From UBA1563 sp037440065 (lineage in GTDB: Bacteria; Bacteroidota; Ignavibacteria; Ignavibacteriales; Ignavibacteriaceae), in contig JBBIUV010000016.1 in the NCBI GenBank assembly GCA_037440065.1, positions 124,001-188,000 on the forward strand: 64,000 nt of DNA, in the 5' to 3' direction. A model generated the notes under the pieces. The model had not been told where the DNA came from. It worked only from the letters and a program-made list of their open reading frames with translations, and made no database searches. Shown piece after piece: positions 53,442 through 62,225 of the stretch. Both the position numbers and the translations under genes were made by a program. Position 1 is the first letter of the stretch, and each line of letters begins with the position of its first letter.

Positions 53442-55019
53442 GTGAATTTTATTGATGTCGATCTATTGATCCTCATTCCCATGGTAGTATTGTTGGTCTC
53501 CCTTTTCTTCTACATGGGTTGGAAAGTCAATTCTAAATTGGGGAAGAGGAGTATTATTGCCGGTGAAGAACGCGCTAAAGTGGTAATTGCTGATGCACAA
53601 AAAGAAGCTGCTAACATTAAGCGTGAAAAACTTTTAGAGGTAAAAGATGAATGGTACAAGAAAAAAATAGAATTTGATACCGACGTAAATCAAAAACGAC
53701 AAAAACTACAGACGCTTGAAAAACAACTCTCCGGCCGTGAAGATAATATTGATAAGAAATTAGAATCAGCCATCCGAAAAGAAAAAGAAAATAGATCGCT
53801 CGAGCAAAGTCTGGCACAGCAAAAGAAAAATTTAGAAATCCGTTTCAATGAATTAGACAGGTTAGAAAAAGAACAAAACACAAAACTTGAAAAAATTTCG
53901 GGATTAACAGCCGAGGAAGCTAAAAAATTGCTGCTCGAAAGTATGGAGCAACAAGCCGAAACGGAAGCAAACAAAATCTTTAAGGAAAGATTTGAAAAAG
54001 CAAAATTGAATGCTAAACAAGAGGCGCAAAAAGTTGTCGTTCTCGCCATTCAAAGAACGGCAGCAGATCACTCAGTAGAAACTACAGTTTCCGTGGTGCA
54101 AATCCAGAATGATGAATTAAAAGGAAGGATCATCGGCAAAGAAGGACGTAATATCCGTTCATTTGAAGCGGCTACCGGTGTTGATGTTATTGTTGATGAT
54201 ACACCTGAAGCAGTAATCCTCTCTTCATTTGATCAATTCAGGCGAGAAGTTGCGAGAGTTTCGCTAGAGCGATTAATTGCTGATGGAAGAATTCACCCGG
54301 CGAGAATTGAAGAAATTGTTGAAAAGGTTCGCGTTGAACTCATCGAAGAAATGTTTAAAGAAGGGGAAAACACTTTACTGCAATTGGGAATTCACGGAGT
54401 GCATCCCGAAATTATAAAACTCATTGGAAAAATGAGATACCGTTCAAGCTACGGACAGAATTTATTGCAGCACAGTGTTGAAGTTGCTTATCTCTGCGGT
54501 ATTATGGCTGCTGAACTTGGCATCGATCCGGTAATGGCTAAACGTGCTGCGCTGCTTCACGATATCGGTAAGGTTGTGGAGAAAGATATAGAAGGTCCAC
54601 ACGCACTGTTGGGATATGATGTTGCAAAACGCTATAAAGAAAATCCAATTGTTGCGAATGCTATCGGTTCACACCATGAAGATATCGAAATGGAACATCC
54701 GATTGCTGTACTTGTACAGGCAGCTGATTCAATCAGTGGTGCTCGACCCGGCGCCAGACGCGAGCCGATTGAAGGTTATGTAAAGAGACTTGAAACTCTT
54801 GAAGCATTAGCTCAATCTTTTGAAGGTGTTGCAAAAACCTATGCTATTCAGGCTGGTCGTGAAGTTAGAGTTGTGGTTGAACATGAAAAGATCGACGATA
54901 TTTTTGCGGATAAACTCGCTCAAGACATCGCTGCCAAAATTGAAAACGAAATGGAATATCCGGGACAAATTAAAGTTACCGTTATCCGTGAAGTGAGAAA
55001 GATAAGCTACGCGAAGTAG
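53442..55019 (+). CDS. rny: Ribonuclease Y
   Basis: 525 residues from GTG 53442, chosen because AGGTG is four bases upstream; a TTG at 53430 would overlap it. The order is an N-terminal membrane anchor (IDVDLLILIPMVVLLVSLFFYMGW), a long coiled coil (residues ~40-190), a KH domain (GRIIGKEGRNIRSFEAATGVDVIVDDTPEAVILSSF) and the HD nuclease domain (LLQHSVEVAYLCGI, LLHDIGKVVEK, SHHEDIE). It starts mRNA turnover at the membrane. It follows the 6S-like RNA without an obvious terminator other than the T-rich tail. Confidence 0.95.
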   Translation: MNFIDVDLLILIPMVVLLVSLFFYMGWKVNSKLGKRSIIAGEERAKVVIADAQKEAANIKREKLLEVKDEWYKKKIEFDTDVNQKRQKLQTLEKQLSGREDNIDKKLESAIRKEKENRSLEQSLAQQKKNLEIRFNELDRLEKEQNTKLEKISGLTAEEAKKLLLESMEQQAETEANKIFKERFEKAKLNAKQEAQKVVVLAIQRTAADHSVETTVSVVQIQNDELKGRIIGKEGRNIRSFEAATGVDVIVDDTPEAVILSSFDQFRREVARVSLERLIADGRIHPARIEEIVEKVRVELIEEMFKEGENTLLQLGIHGVHPEIIKLIGKMRYRSSYGQNLLQHSVEVAYLCGIMAAELGIDPVMAKRAALLHDIGKVVEKDIEGPHALLGYDVAKRYKENPIVANAIGSHHEDIEMEHPIAVLVQAADSISGARPGARREPIEGYVKRLETLEALAQSFEGVAKTYAIQAGREVRVVVEHEKIDDIFADKLAQDIAAKIENEMEYPGQIKVTVIREVRKISYAK

Positions 55020-55040
55020 ATCTTTTTAGCCCTCCTATTT

Positions 55041-55073
55041 TTTTGAGGTATCACCGGACGTGATACCTCAAAA
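55041..55073. terminator. Strong hairpin after rny
   Basis: TTTTGAGGTATCAC (55041-55054) and GTGATACCTCAAAA (55060-55073) are exact complements with a 5-base loop (CGGAC). No T-run follows on the + strand; Ts precede it. It is probably a terminator-like or processing element for rny, with imperfect form. Confidence 0.55.
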
Positions 55074-55240
55074 TACTTCCCATACGCATTTATTCAACTA
55101 TTTCCTATTTTATTGAAAAAATAGTATTAAAATCTCCTGTCAATTAAATTTTCCATTCCAAAGAAAAAATTCTTTTTAACTGAAAAATTTAAAAAGAAGC
55201 GCTTTATTCACTCTAAAAAATCAGAAAAATCATTGGCAAG

Positions 55241-55268
55241 AAACTTGATATTTATAAATATCAAGTTT
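55241..55268. promoter_or_regulatory. Perfect 28-bp palindrome upstream of the MerR-type gene
   Basis: From 55241 to 55268 the sequence equals its own reverse complement: the left half is AAACTTGATATTTA, the right half TAAATATCAAGTTT. It ends 12 bases before the MerR start. An imperfect partner (AAACTTGA at 55724-55731 and ATATCAA at 55738-55744) lies between this regulator and the cytochrome gene. A protein-binding operator is more likely than a hairpin because there is no unpaired loop. Confidence 0.6.
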
Positions 55269-55280
55269 ACAAAATGAAAA

Positions 55281-55724
55281 ATGATTGAATCCCCAGATTC
55301 TCCGATTTATACAATAAGTGCCGCGGCAAAAATTCTCGGTATTTCTATACCCACTTTGCGTTTATACGAAAAAGAGGGATTAATAATACCGTATAAGAAA
55401 GAATCAAATCAGAGGCGGTATTCTCCGACTGATCTAAATCGAATTCGATGCATTCGTGATGCAATAAATAAGGATAAGATCAGCATCTCTGGAATTCGAA
55501 GAATTTTAGCGTTGAATCCTTGCTGGGATCTGATGAAGTGCACTGTTGAAGATCGCGAACATTGTTTGGCGTTTCAAGACCACACTAAACCATGTTGGGC
55601 ACATAACCATACTACCGGCATTTGCGGTACAAAGAGTTGCAGGGAGTGTGGTGTATATACCAATTCTGCAACTTGTGATGGAATAAAACGAAGTATCATT
55701 TCCGGGACAATCAATTCATTTTGA
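55281..55724 (+). CDS. MerR-family regulator with a cysteine-rich (two-CW-like) tail
   Basis: 147 residues. The MerR DNA-binding part is YTISAAAKILGISIPTLRLYEKEGLIIPYKKESNQRRYSPTDLNRIRCI (residues ~10-60), followed by an effector-side helix (KISISGIRRILAL). The last 65 residues hold eight cysteines in the pattern CW…KC…C…PCW…C…C…C…C, resembling the two-CW domain. It is thus a candidate redox or metal/sulfur sensor. It lies 44 bases before the octaheme cytochrome, whose operon it probably controls. Confidence 0.8.
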   Translation: MIESPDSPIYTISAAAKILGISIPTLRLYEKEGLIIPYKKESNQRRYSPTDLNRIRCIRDAINKDKISISGIRRILALNPCWDLMKCTVEDREHCLAFQDHTKPCWAHNHTTGICGTKSCRECGVYTNSATCDGIKRSIISGTINSF

Positions 55725-55767
55725 AACTTGAAGTAAAATATCAAATAATGTTAAAGAAGATGTTTGT

Positions 55768-57342
55768 ATGAAAAAAATAGTTATTCCACTTGTCTTAATT
55801 GGATTAGTGATACTAAGTTCGATTAGTTTTTTAACCTCAAATAGTACTCGACAGACGAAACTAATGGAATTAAAGGAAAAATTCGATAAAAAGAATGTTC
55901 AGCATGTTGATCACACACAATTTGGTGAGCTAAAGAAAAAATTTGCTACCCCGCAGCAAGTAACCGAAGCATGTATCGCTTGCCATAATGGAAGGGCACA
56001 GGAAATTATGCGTTCCAATCACTGGAATTGGGAGCGAGCCGAGTATGTAAAAGGGCGCGGTATAGTTTATCTTGGTAAAAAAAATGCAATCAACAATTTC
56101 TGTATCGGTACCGAAGGAAACGAAATGAGCTGCGCCAAATGTCATGTTGGCTACGGCATGAGTTCCTCAAAAGATTTTAATTACCAGAACGAAAGCAACA
56201 TCGATTGTCTTGTTTGTCATGATAATTCAGAAACATATGCAAAGGCTCAAGAAAAAGGAGGCGCGCCTGATCCAAGTGTTGATTTGGCAAATGTTGCGCA
56301 GCATGTCGGTAAACCGAAAAGATCAAATTGCGGAGTCTGTCATTTCTTTGGAGGCGGAGGAAATAATGTGAAGCATGGCGATTTAGAAAAAGCAATGTTT
56401 GAGCCTTCAAAAGATATTGATGTTCATATGGGAATTGATGGGATGAATCTTGAATGCGTTGAATGTCATAAGACGGAAAACCACATGATTAGTGGAAAAA
56501 TGTATTCGCTTTCATCTATGAATAGGAACCGAGCGTTGTGCGAAGATTGCCATAACGAGAATCCACACAGCGACGCAATTTTAAACAAACATACCTTGAA
56601 GGTCGCATGTCAGACTTGTCACATTCCAACTTACGCAAAAGTTAATGCGACAAAAACTGCATGGGATTGGTCAACCGCTGGAAAATTGAAAAACGGTAAA
56701 CCATATGAAGTTGATGACGCAGATGGGAACCATACTTATCTTTCCATTAAAGGAAATTTTACCTGGGGAAAAAATCTTAAACCTGATTATGTCTGGTTTA
56801 ATGGAACTGCTGGGCATTATCTTTTAGGCGATAAAGTTGCTGATACAACTAAACCGTTGGTGTTAAATCCTCTCTATGGTTCTTATAATGATATTGATTC
56901 AAAAATAATTCCGGTAAAAATTCATCGTGCTAAACAACCGTTCGATCCGATAAATCAAATTATTATTCAGCCGAAACTTTATGCCGAGAAGAAGGGAGAA
57001 GGGGCTCTCTGGAAAGATTTTAACTGGGAAACTGCTTCCGAAGTTGGAATGAAAGATGTGAATCTCCCTTTCAGCGGAAAAGTTTCTTTCATCAAAACTG
57101 AAATGTACTGGCCGGTAAATCATATGGTTTCTAAAAAAGAAAATACCGTAACGTGTAAGGAATGCCATACAAGAGAGAATAGTCGTTTAGCCGGATTAAC
57201 CGATTTCTATATGCCGGGAAGAGATTATAGTCCCTTTATCGAAACAGCGGGAAAAATAGTGTTACTGCTTTCATTTCTCGGAGTACTTCTACATGGAGGA
57301 TTTCGATTTTTTTCTTCACATAAATTGAAAGAGAGAAAATAA
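55768..57342 (+). CDS. Octaheme tetrathionate-reductase-family cytochrome c
   Basis: 524 residues. Eight CxxCH heme sites can be counted: CIACH, CAKCH, CLVCH, CGVCH, CVECH, CEDCH, CQTCH and CKECH, matching the octaheme OTR family. An N-terminal membrane segment (residues 2-22) and a C-terminal helix (IVLLLSFLGVLLHGG) anchor it at both ends. OTR enzymes reduce tetrathionate and can act on nitrite and hydroxylamine. Here it would face the periplasm and take electrons from the cytochrome b coded two bases downstream. The substrate is inferred from family. Confidence 0.88.
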   Translation: MKKIVIPLVLIGLVILSSISFLTSNSTRQTKLMELKEKFDKKNVQHVDHTQFGELKKKFATPQQVTEACIACHNGRAQEIMRSNHWNWERAEYVKGRGIVYLGKKNAINNFCIGTEGNEMSCAKCHVGYGMSSSKDFNYQNESNIDCLVCHDNSETYAKAQEKGGAPDPSVDLANVAQHVGKPKRSNCGVCHFFGGGGNNVKHGDLEKAMFEPSKDIDVHMGIDGMNLECVECHKTENHMISGKMYSLSSMNRNRALCEDCHNENPHSDAILNKHTLKVACQTCHIPTYAKVNATKTAWDWSTAGKLKNGKPYEVDDADGNHTYLSIKGNFTWGKNLKPDYVWFNGTAGHYLLGDKVADTTKPLVLNPLYGSYNDIDSKIIPVKIHRAKQPFDPINQIIIQPKLYAEKKGEGALWKDFNWETASEVGMKDVNLPFSGKVSFIKTEMYWPVNHMVSKKENTVTCKECHTRENSRLAGLTDFYMPGRDYSPFIETAGKIVLLLSFLGVLLHGGFRFFSSHKLKERK

Positions 57343-57344
57343 TT

Positions 57345-58001
57345 ATGAAACAGAAAGTTTATATCTATCGCTCGTTTGAAAGGTTCTGGCATTGGATGCA
57401 GGCATTATCCATCTTCTTTTTAGCTGCAACAGGTTTTGAGATTCATGGATCATTTACTTTTTTTGGATACCAGAATGCAGTAAAGTATCACAATGTTGCA
57501 GCTTATACGTTCATAGTACTTATTGTCTTTGCCATATTCTGGCACTTTACAACCGGGGAGTGGAAGCAATATCTTCCGACAACAAAACATCTGAAAGCTC
57601 AAATAAATTTTTATTTGTTCGGAATATTTCAGAATGCTCCTCATCCGACAAAAAAAACGGTGTTGAGCAAATTAAATCCGTTACAGAAATTAACCTATCT
57701 CGCATTGAAGATTCTTGTTATTCCAACGATGGTCATTTCCGGTTTGCTCTATATGTTTTACCGTTATCCGCAAAAAGGAACAATTGAAGGATTGAATATC
57801 GGAAGCATTGAAGTGATAGCTTTATTTCATACTGCTGCAGCTTTTCTGCTCATGGCTTTTGTAATTGCACATCTCTATTTAATGACAACAGGCGCAACAA
57901 TAACATCAAATTTAAAAGCGATGATTACCGGATATGAGGAGTTGGAAGACGCCCACGGAGATTCAGAAAAAACAAATATTAAAAATGAAGTTGAGGTTTA
58001 A
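57345..58001 (+). CDS. Cytochrome b (b561/DUF4405-like) quinol oxidase partner
   Basis: 218 residues. Four helices with His ligands: RFWHWMQALSIFF (residues ~10-22), FAIFWHFTTGEW, then a second pair in VIALFHTAAAFLLMAFVIAHLYLM. These are the heme b positions of cytochrome b561/formate-dehydrogenase-type membrane subunits. It starts three bases after the octaheme gene, so the two are surely cotranscribed. It should feed electrons from the quinone pool to the octaheme protein or take them from it. Confidence 0.85.
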   Translation: MKQKVYIYRSFERFWHWMQALSIFFLAATGFEIHGSFTFFGYQNAVKYHNVAAYTFIVLIVFAIFWHFTTGEWKQYLPTTKHLKAQINFYLFGIFQNAPHPTKKTVLSKLNPLQKLTYLALKILVIPTMVISGLLYMFYRYPQKGTIEGLNIGSIEVIALFHTAAAFLLMAFVIAHLYLMTTGATITSNLKAMITGYEELEDAHGDSEKTNIKNEVEV

Positions 58002-58002
58002 A

Positions 58003-58518
58003 ATGAACGACACAAAATATATGAATCCCTACTTAGCAGGATTTTTTCTCGGATTAATTTTATTAGTTACAATTTTTATCACCGGTAGAGGATTAGGTGC
58101 AAGCGGTGCAGTTAAAAGTGCTGTCGTTGCTACAGTGCAAACAGTTTCACCAACTCATACAACTGACGCTAAATTTTATAAAGAATATAACAATGAACAT
58201 CCCGGAAATCCTTTAAAGAATTGGTTGGTCTTTGAAATTATCGGGGTAGTGATTGGAGCCTTTATTTCCGGGTTAATCTCAAATAGATTGAAATTTGAAC
58301 TTGAATATTCCCCCAAATCAACTACGAAAATAAGAATTGCCGGAGCGTTAACCGGCGGCGTTTTATTTGGATTTGGCGCTCAACTTGGCAGAGGTTGCAC
58401 AAGCGGCGCAGCTTTAAGCGGTATGGCTGTGCTTTCTACTGGTGGACTCATTACGATGATGGCAATTTTCGGCGGAGCCTATGCCTTCGCGTATTTTTTT
58501 AGAAAACTTTGGATTTAA
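58003..58518 (+). CDS. YeeE/YedE-family transporter, first gene
   Basis: 171 residues from ATG 58003, with GAGG seven bases upstream; longer in-frame starts read into the cytochrome gene. The family element GALTGGVLFGFGAQLGRGCTSGAALSGMAVLSTGG (about residues 115-150) contains the functional Cys of thiosulfate transporters (TsuA/YeeE type). Five helices are visible. It carries half of what is one protein in other bacteria; the second half follows in the next gene. Inference: sulfur-compound uptake for the cytochrome system. Confidence 0.82.
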   Translation: MNDTKYMNPYLAGFFLGLILLVTIFITGRGLGASGAVKSAVVATVQTVSPTHTTDAKFYKEYNNEHPGNPLKNWLVFEIIGVVIGAFISGLISNRLKFELEYSPKSTTKIRIAGALTGGVLFGFGAQLGRGCTSGAALSGMAVLSTGGLITMMAIFGGAYAFAYFFRKLWI

Positions 58519-58536
58519 GTAAGAAAGGAGTTTTAC

Positions 58537-59739
58537 ATGGGACCTTTGGTGCCTGACGTTATTGGAAACGAATTAAATTTTATTGTTGCTCTTTTTGTTG
58601 GAATCGCTTTTGGTTTTATTCTTGAGCAAGCTGGATTCTCAACTTCAAAGAAACTTGTGGGTTTATTTTATGGATATGATTTTACTGTGCTGCGAGTTTT
58701 TTTTACAGCGGGATTAGTAGCAATGATCGGCGTTATTGCATTTGATCATTGGGGATTACTGGATATCAGTCTTGTTTATATTAATCCTACATTTCTCTGG
58801 TCGGCAGTTATTGGTGGATTGATCATGGGCATTGGATTTGTAGTTGGAGGATTTTGTCCCGGCACAAGTGTTTGTGCTGCAGCTATTGGTAAAATCGACG
58901 CAATGATTTTTATCGCCGGTTCTTTTATCGGCGTTCTAATTTTTGCGGAAGGATACCCTCTTTTTGAAAATCTCTACAAAGCCACACCTTGGGGAAATGT
59001 AAGAGTTTTCGACTCACTCGGAATGTCTCAATCACTTTTTGCTTTTCTACTTACCGTAGTTGCCGTCGGTGCTTTTTGGGCAACAACATGGGTCGAAAAT
59101 AAAGTGAACGGGAAAGCGAATCCAGAGTTCAATTCAAAACCACTCTACCTGGGACTAACCGGACTTGCACTAATTTTAGCGCTCTCGGCATTTGCGTTAC
59201 CTGAAAAAAGACAAGAACTTCTATCTGAGATAAACGACGCGAATTTTGTGAATAACTTTCCGGTTAAAAAAATCGATTGCGATGAACTCGCTTTTAACAT
59301 TATTGATAAAGATAAAAACTTACAAATAATCGATTTGCGACCGCAAAAAGTTTTTGATGAATTAAGTTTGCCAAATTCAACACGAATGGACATTGAAAAT
59401 CTTTTTGATAAAGGCGCTCACAATCTGATGACAGTGAAACATAAGAGAAATGTTATTATTGCCGAGAATGAAATCATTGCAAAAAAGGGAGCGGTACTGG
59501 CAAGTGAATTAGGGTATTCTGAAATTTATTTTCTCAAAGGTGGATTTGAGAAATTTAGAAAAGAAGTTCTTAATTTTTCTCCGTCTGGAGCAGCAACAAA
59601 TCAACATGAAATTGACACTTACCGCTTCAGAACAGAAGCGGCAAGAATACTCCCGATAATGATCCAAGAAAATAAACTAAAACTTGCGGCTTCAAGTCCA
59701 TCCCAAAATAAACCAAAACGTGTAGTGGGCGGATGCTGA
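58537..59739 (+). CDS. YeeE/YedE transporter fused to a degenerate rhodanese domain
   Basis: 400 residues with AAGAAAGGAG ahead of the ATG. Residues 1-230 form the second YeeE/YedE half; GGFCPGTSVCAAAIGKIDAM holds two cysteines. The last ~150 residues follow the rhodanese fold (QIIDLRPQKVFDELSLPNSTRMDIENL, ASELGYSEIYFLKGGFEKFR), but the active-site Cys loop is replaced by AENEIIAKKG, so it cannot form the normal persulfide. A C-terminal VVGGC tail adds a Cys. It closes the sulfur module. Confidence 0.82.
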   Translation: MGPLVPDVIGNELNFIVALFVGIAFGFILEQAGFSTSKKLVGLFYGYDFTVLRVFFTAGLVAMIGVIAFDHWGLLDISLVYINPTFLWSAVIGGLIMGIGFVVGGFCPGTSVCAAAIGKIDAMIFIAGSFIGVLIFAEGYPLFENLYKATPWGNVRVFDSLGMSQSLFAFLLTVVAVGAFWATTWVENKVNGKANPEFNSKPLYLGLTGLALILALSAFALPEKRQELLSEINDANFVNNFPVKKIDCDELAFNIIDKDKNLQIIDLRPQKVFDELSLPNSTRMDIENLFDKGAHNLMTVKHKRNVIIAENEIIAKKGAVLASELGYSEIYFLKGGFEKFRKEVLNFSPSGAATNQHEIDTYRFRTEAARILPIMIQENKLKLAASSPSQNKPKRVVGGC

Positions 59740-59766
59740 TTCAGCATGCGAAAGAATAGTCTGAAA

Positions 59767-59804
59767 TAATAAAAAACCCCGAAATCTCTCGGGGTTTTTT
59801 ATTA
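59767..59804. terminator. Rho-independent (bidirectional) terminator after the sulfur module
   Basis: A 16-bp stem: the left arm (59767-59782) ends AAAAAACCCCGA and the right arm (59789-59804) begins TCGGGGTTTTTT. The loop is six bases. It is followed by a further T-run. It lies 27 bases after the stop codon and separates this transcript from coaE. Confidence 0.88.
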
Positions 59805-59813
59805 TTTTTCCTT

Positions 59814-60416
59814 ATGGAAAAGTTACTAAAAGTTGCGATTACAGGAGGAATTGGTTCTGGAAAATCTACGTTTTCCGGTTTTATAGAAGCGAAAAATTAC
59901 ACCGTAATTAAAGCCGATCTTCTAGCTAAAGAACTGTACATCACAAATGAAGAGTTAAAACAAAAAGTGATTCGGGAATTTGGTAAAGAAATTTATCCCG
60001 GTGGATTGTTTGACAGAATTGCACTTTTTAAGAAAGCTTTTTCAGATGAAAATAGAGTAAAAAGACTTAACGAAATAGTCCATCCGGTTGTAATTAAAGA
60101 AATCAATAGTTTGATGAAGATTCATCAAAACGAAAAGATTGTTTTTATTGAAGCTGCACTTATTTTTGAAGCGAAAATGGAAAGTCTTTTTGATTACATT
60201 GTTTTGATTTCAGCTGACGAAAAAACCAGAATTGAAAGAACGATGCAAAGAGAAAAAATCCCAAACGAGGAAGTTAAACAGCGCATGAAATATCAAATAC
60301 CGGATGAACTTAAAAAAGGAAAATCCGATTTTACTTTTTACAATAACGGAACAGTTGCTGAGTTAGAGCAAAAAGCTAACCTTCTTCTCCAACTATTATT
60401 AATTCAAGGAAATTAA
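59814..60416 (+). CDS. coaE: Dephospho-CoA kinase
   Basis: 200 residues. The P-loop is AITGGIGSGKSTFSGFI (residues 8-24), followed by IKADLLAKELY. LYFIEAALIFEAKMESLFDYIVL-type strands and RTMQREKIPNEEVKQRMKYQIPDELKKGKSDFTFYNNGTVAEL carry the CoA-binding lid. It completes CoA synthesis. It starts ten bases after the terminator stem, in a cluster with the prephenate dehydratase gene three bases downstream. Confidence 0.94.
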   Translation: MEKLLKVAITGGIGSGKSTFSGFIEAKNYTVIKADLLAKELYITNEELKQKVIREFGKEIYPGGLFDRIALFKKAFSDENRVKRLNEIVHPVVIKEINSLMKIHQNEKIVFIEAALIFEAKMESLFDYIVLISADEKTRIERTMQREKIPNEEVKQRMKYQIPDELKKGKSDFTFYNNGTVAELEQKANLLLQLLLIQGN

Positions 60417-60419
60417 AAA

Positions 60420-61250
60420 ATGAAAATTGCTTTCCAGGGTGAACATGGCGCCTTTAGCGAAGTGGCTGCAAAAAAGTTTTTTGGCGATAAAATACAAACG
60501 ATCCCTTCTTACGCTTTTGCAGATGTGTTTGAAAAAGTGGAAAAAAAACATGTTCAGTTTGGAGTTATTCCGATTGAGAACTCTCTTTACGGAAGTGTGT
60601 TCGATACATACGATTTGCTCTTGAAATCAAGTTTAAGTGTTGTTGGCGAATTACAGCTTCAAATTAACCATCATCTTCTTGCAAAAAGACATCTGGAATT
60701 TTCTGAGATTACAAAAGTCTATTCTCATCCGCAAGCATTGGGGCAATGTTCGGAGTTTCTTTCAACGCTCAAAAATGCGGAAATTCTTCCTTCTTACGAT
60801 ACAGCCGGTTCTGCACTTACTTTACTTAAACACAATGGCGATCCGATTGCAATTGTTGCAAGTAAAGAAGCCGCTGAAGTTTATCAGTTAAAAATTTTGA
60901 AGAAGCATATCCAGAACAATTCTGAAAATTATACTCGCTTTTTAATTATCGCAAATAAACCTGTGTTGCACGATTTCAAAACACCAAAAACGTCGGTTTG
61001 CTTTGAACTAAAAAATATTCCGGGAGCGTTGTTCAAAAGTCTAAGCGTTTTTGCGTTGCGAGACATTAATTTGCTAAAAATTGAGTCGCGTCCTATTCCT
61101 CACAAACCATTTGAGTATCGTTTTTACGCTGATTTTTTGGGAGATTTACGTGATGAAAAAATCAAAAATGCTTTAAAGAACCTTTCTGAAATCTCGCTTT
61201 CCATCAAGGTGTTTGGTACTTATGAAAAAGGGGTGGTTTATAAAAGTTAA
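60420..61250 (+). CDS. pheA: Prephenate dehydratase (stand-alone, with ACT domain)
   Basis: 276 residues. FQGEHGAFSEVAAKKFF (residues 4-20) and VIPIENSLYGSVFDTYDLL are the catalytic domain, and ENYTRFLII the substrate TRF motif. The ACT domain (residues ~185-275, FELKNIPGALFKSLSVFALRDINLLKIESRP) is the phenylalanine sensor. The usual N-terminal chorismate mutase of bifunctional PheA is absent; a mutase domain instead lies at the start of the fusion from 63296. It converts prephenate to phenylpyruvate. Confidence 0.94.
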   Translation: MKIAFQGEHGAFSEVAAKKFFGDKIQTIPSYAFADVFEKVEKKHVQFGVIPIENSLYGSVFDTYDLLLKSSLSVVGELQLQINHHLLAKRHLEFSEITKVYSHPQALGQCSEFLSTLKNAEILPSYDTAGSALTLLKHNGDPIAIVASKEAAEVYQLKILKKHIQNNSENYTRFLIIANKPVLHDFKTPKTSVCFELKNIPGALFKSLSVFALRDINLLKIESRPIPHKPFEYRFYADFLGDLRDEKIKNALKNLSEISLSIKVFGTYEKGVVYKS

Positions 61251-61322
61251 CTGTTTTGCTCGATTTTTTTTGTTAAAAAAAATTATAAAGGTAATTTTAA
61301 GTAACACTTTTTCGGAGTTCTT

Positions 61323-62222
61323 GTGTCATTAATCAATGAGCTTATCGTCTCTTTTGTTCAGACCTTGCCAAAATCGATTGTTAAAAAATTTTCAAACCGC
61401 TACATTGCGGGAAGTTCAATTCAAGATGCAGTGAAAGTTGTAACAGAATTGAATAAGAAAGGTATCCACGCAACCATTGATGTGCTTGGCGAAGCGATTA
61501 CAACAAAAGATGAAGCTATAGCTTCTAGGCAAGCCTGTTCTGATGTTTTGGACGCGATCCGAAAACTTCAGTTAAAAGCAAATCTTTCCATTAAACCCAC
61601 ACAGATGGGTTTACAACTCGATGAACAATTTTGTTATGAGCAAGTTTTAACTTTAGTAGAAAAAGCTAAAGCGATGCACAGTTTTGTCCGTCTTGATATG
61701 GAAGATTCTACATGTACTGACGCTACATTTCGTCTCTACAAAAAATTACGAGAGACTCACGATAATTGTGGAACGGTAGTTCAGGCCTACATGAGAAGGA
61801 CTATGAGTGATCTAGTTTCGATAAGTGCGCTGAAACCGAATATCCGGCTTTGTAAGGGAATTTATATTGAACCCGCCACAATTGCCTTCAAGGATAAAAG
61901 CGAGATCAGAAAAAATTATGTTAGCGTTCTTCAATGGATGCTTGAGAATAAACATTATGTTGGTATCGCAACGCACGATCCTTATCTTATTGATGCTGCA
62001 ACTGAACTAATCAAGTCTTTAAAAATTCCTAATGATGCGTTTGAATTCCAGATGCTGCTTGGTGTGAGAGAAGATTTGAGAGATTATCTTGCGGAGTCGG
62101 GATACAAAGTTCGCATTTATGTTCCGTTCGGAAAAGATTGGTATTTGTACTCGATAAGAAGGTTGAAAGAGAATCCGAACGTGGCCGGGCAAATTGTAAA
62201 AAATCTTTTTTCGCGACATTAA
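61323..62222 (+). CDS. Proline dehydrogenase (single-domain)
   Basis: 299 residues from GTG 61323. The barrel carries KPTQMGLQLDEQFCYEQVL, FVRLDMEDSTCTDATFRLYK, AYMRRTMSDLVSI, IRLCKGIYIEP and EFQMLLGVREDLRDYLAESGYKVRIYVPFGKDWYLYSIRRLKENP (FAD-binding and active-site regions, through to the RRLxENP motif). It oxidises proline to pyrroline-5-carboxylate. It is the short, monofunctional form, without the PutA dehydrogenase domain. It lies three bases from tsaD. Confidence 0.92.
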   Translation: MSLINELIVSFVQTLPKSIVKKFSNRYIAGSSIQDAVKVVTELNKKGIHATIDVLGEAITTKDEAIASRQACSDVLDAIRKLQLKANLSIKPTQMGLQLDEQFCYEQVLTLVEKAKAMHSFVRLDMEDSTCTDATFRLYKKLRETHDNCGTVVQAYMRRTMSDLVSISALKPNIRLCKGIYIEPATIAFKDKSEIRKNYVSVLQWMLENKHYVGIATHDPYLIDAATELIKSLKIPNDAFEFQMLLGVREDLRDYLAESGYKVRIYVPFGKDWYLYSIRRLKENPNVAGQIVKNLFSRH

Positions 62223-62225
62223 TCT

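Noticed and set aside
55170..55198. TTCTTTTTAA/TTAAAAAGAA inverted repeat
   Set aside because: Very AT-rich arms in an AT-rich gap; likely chance.
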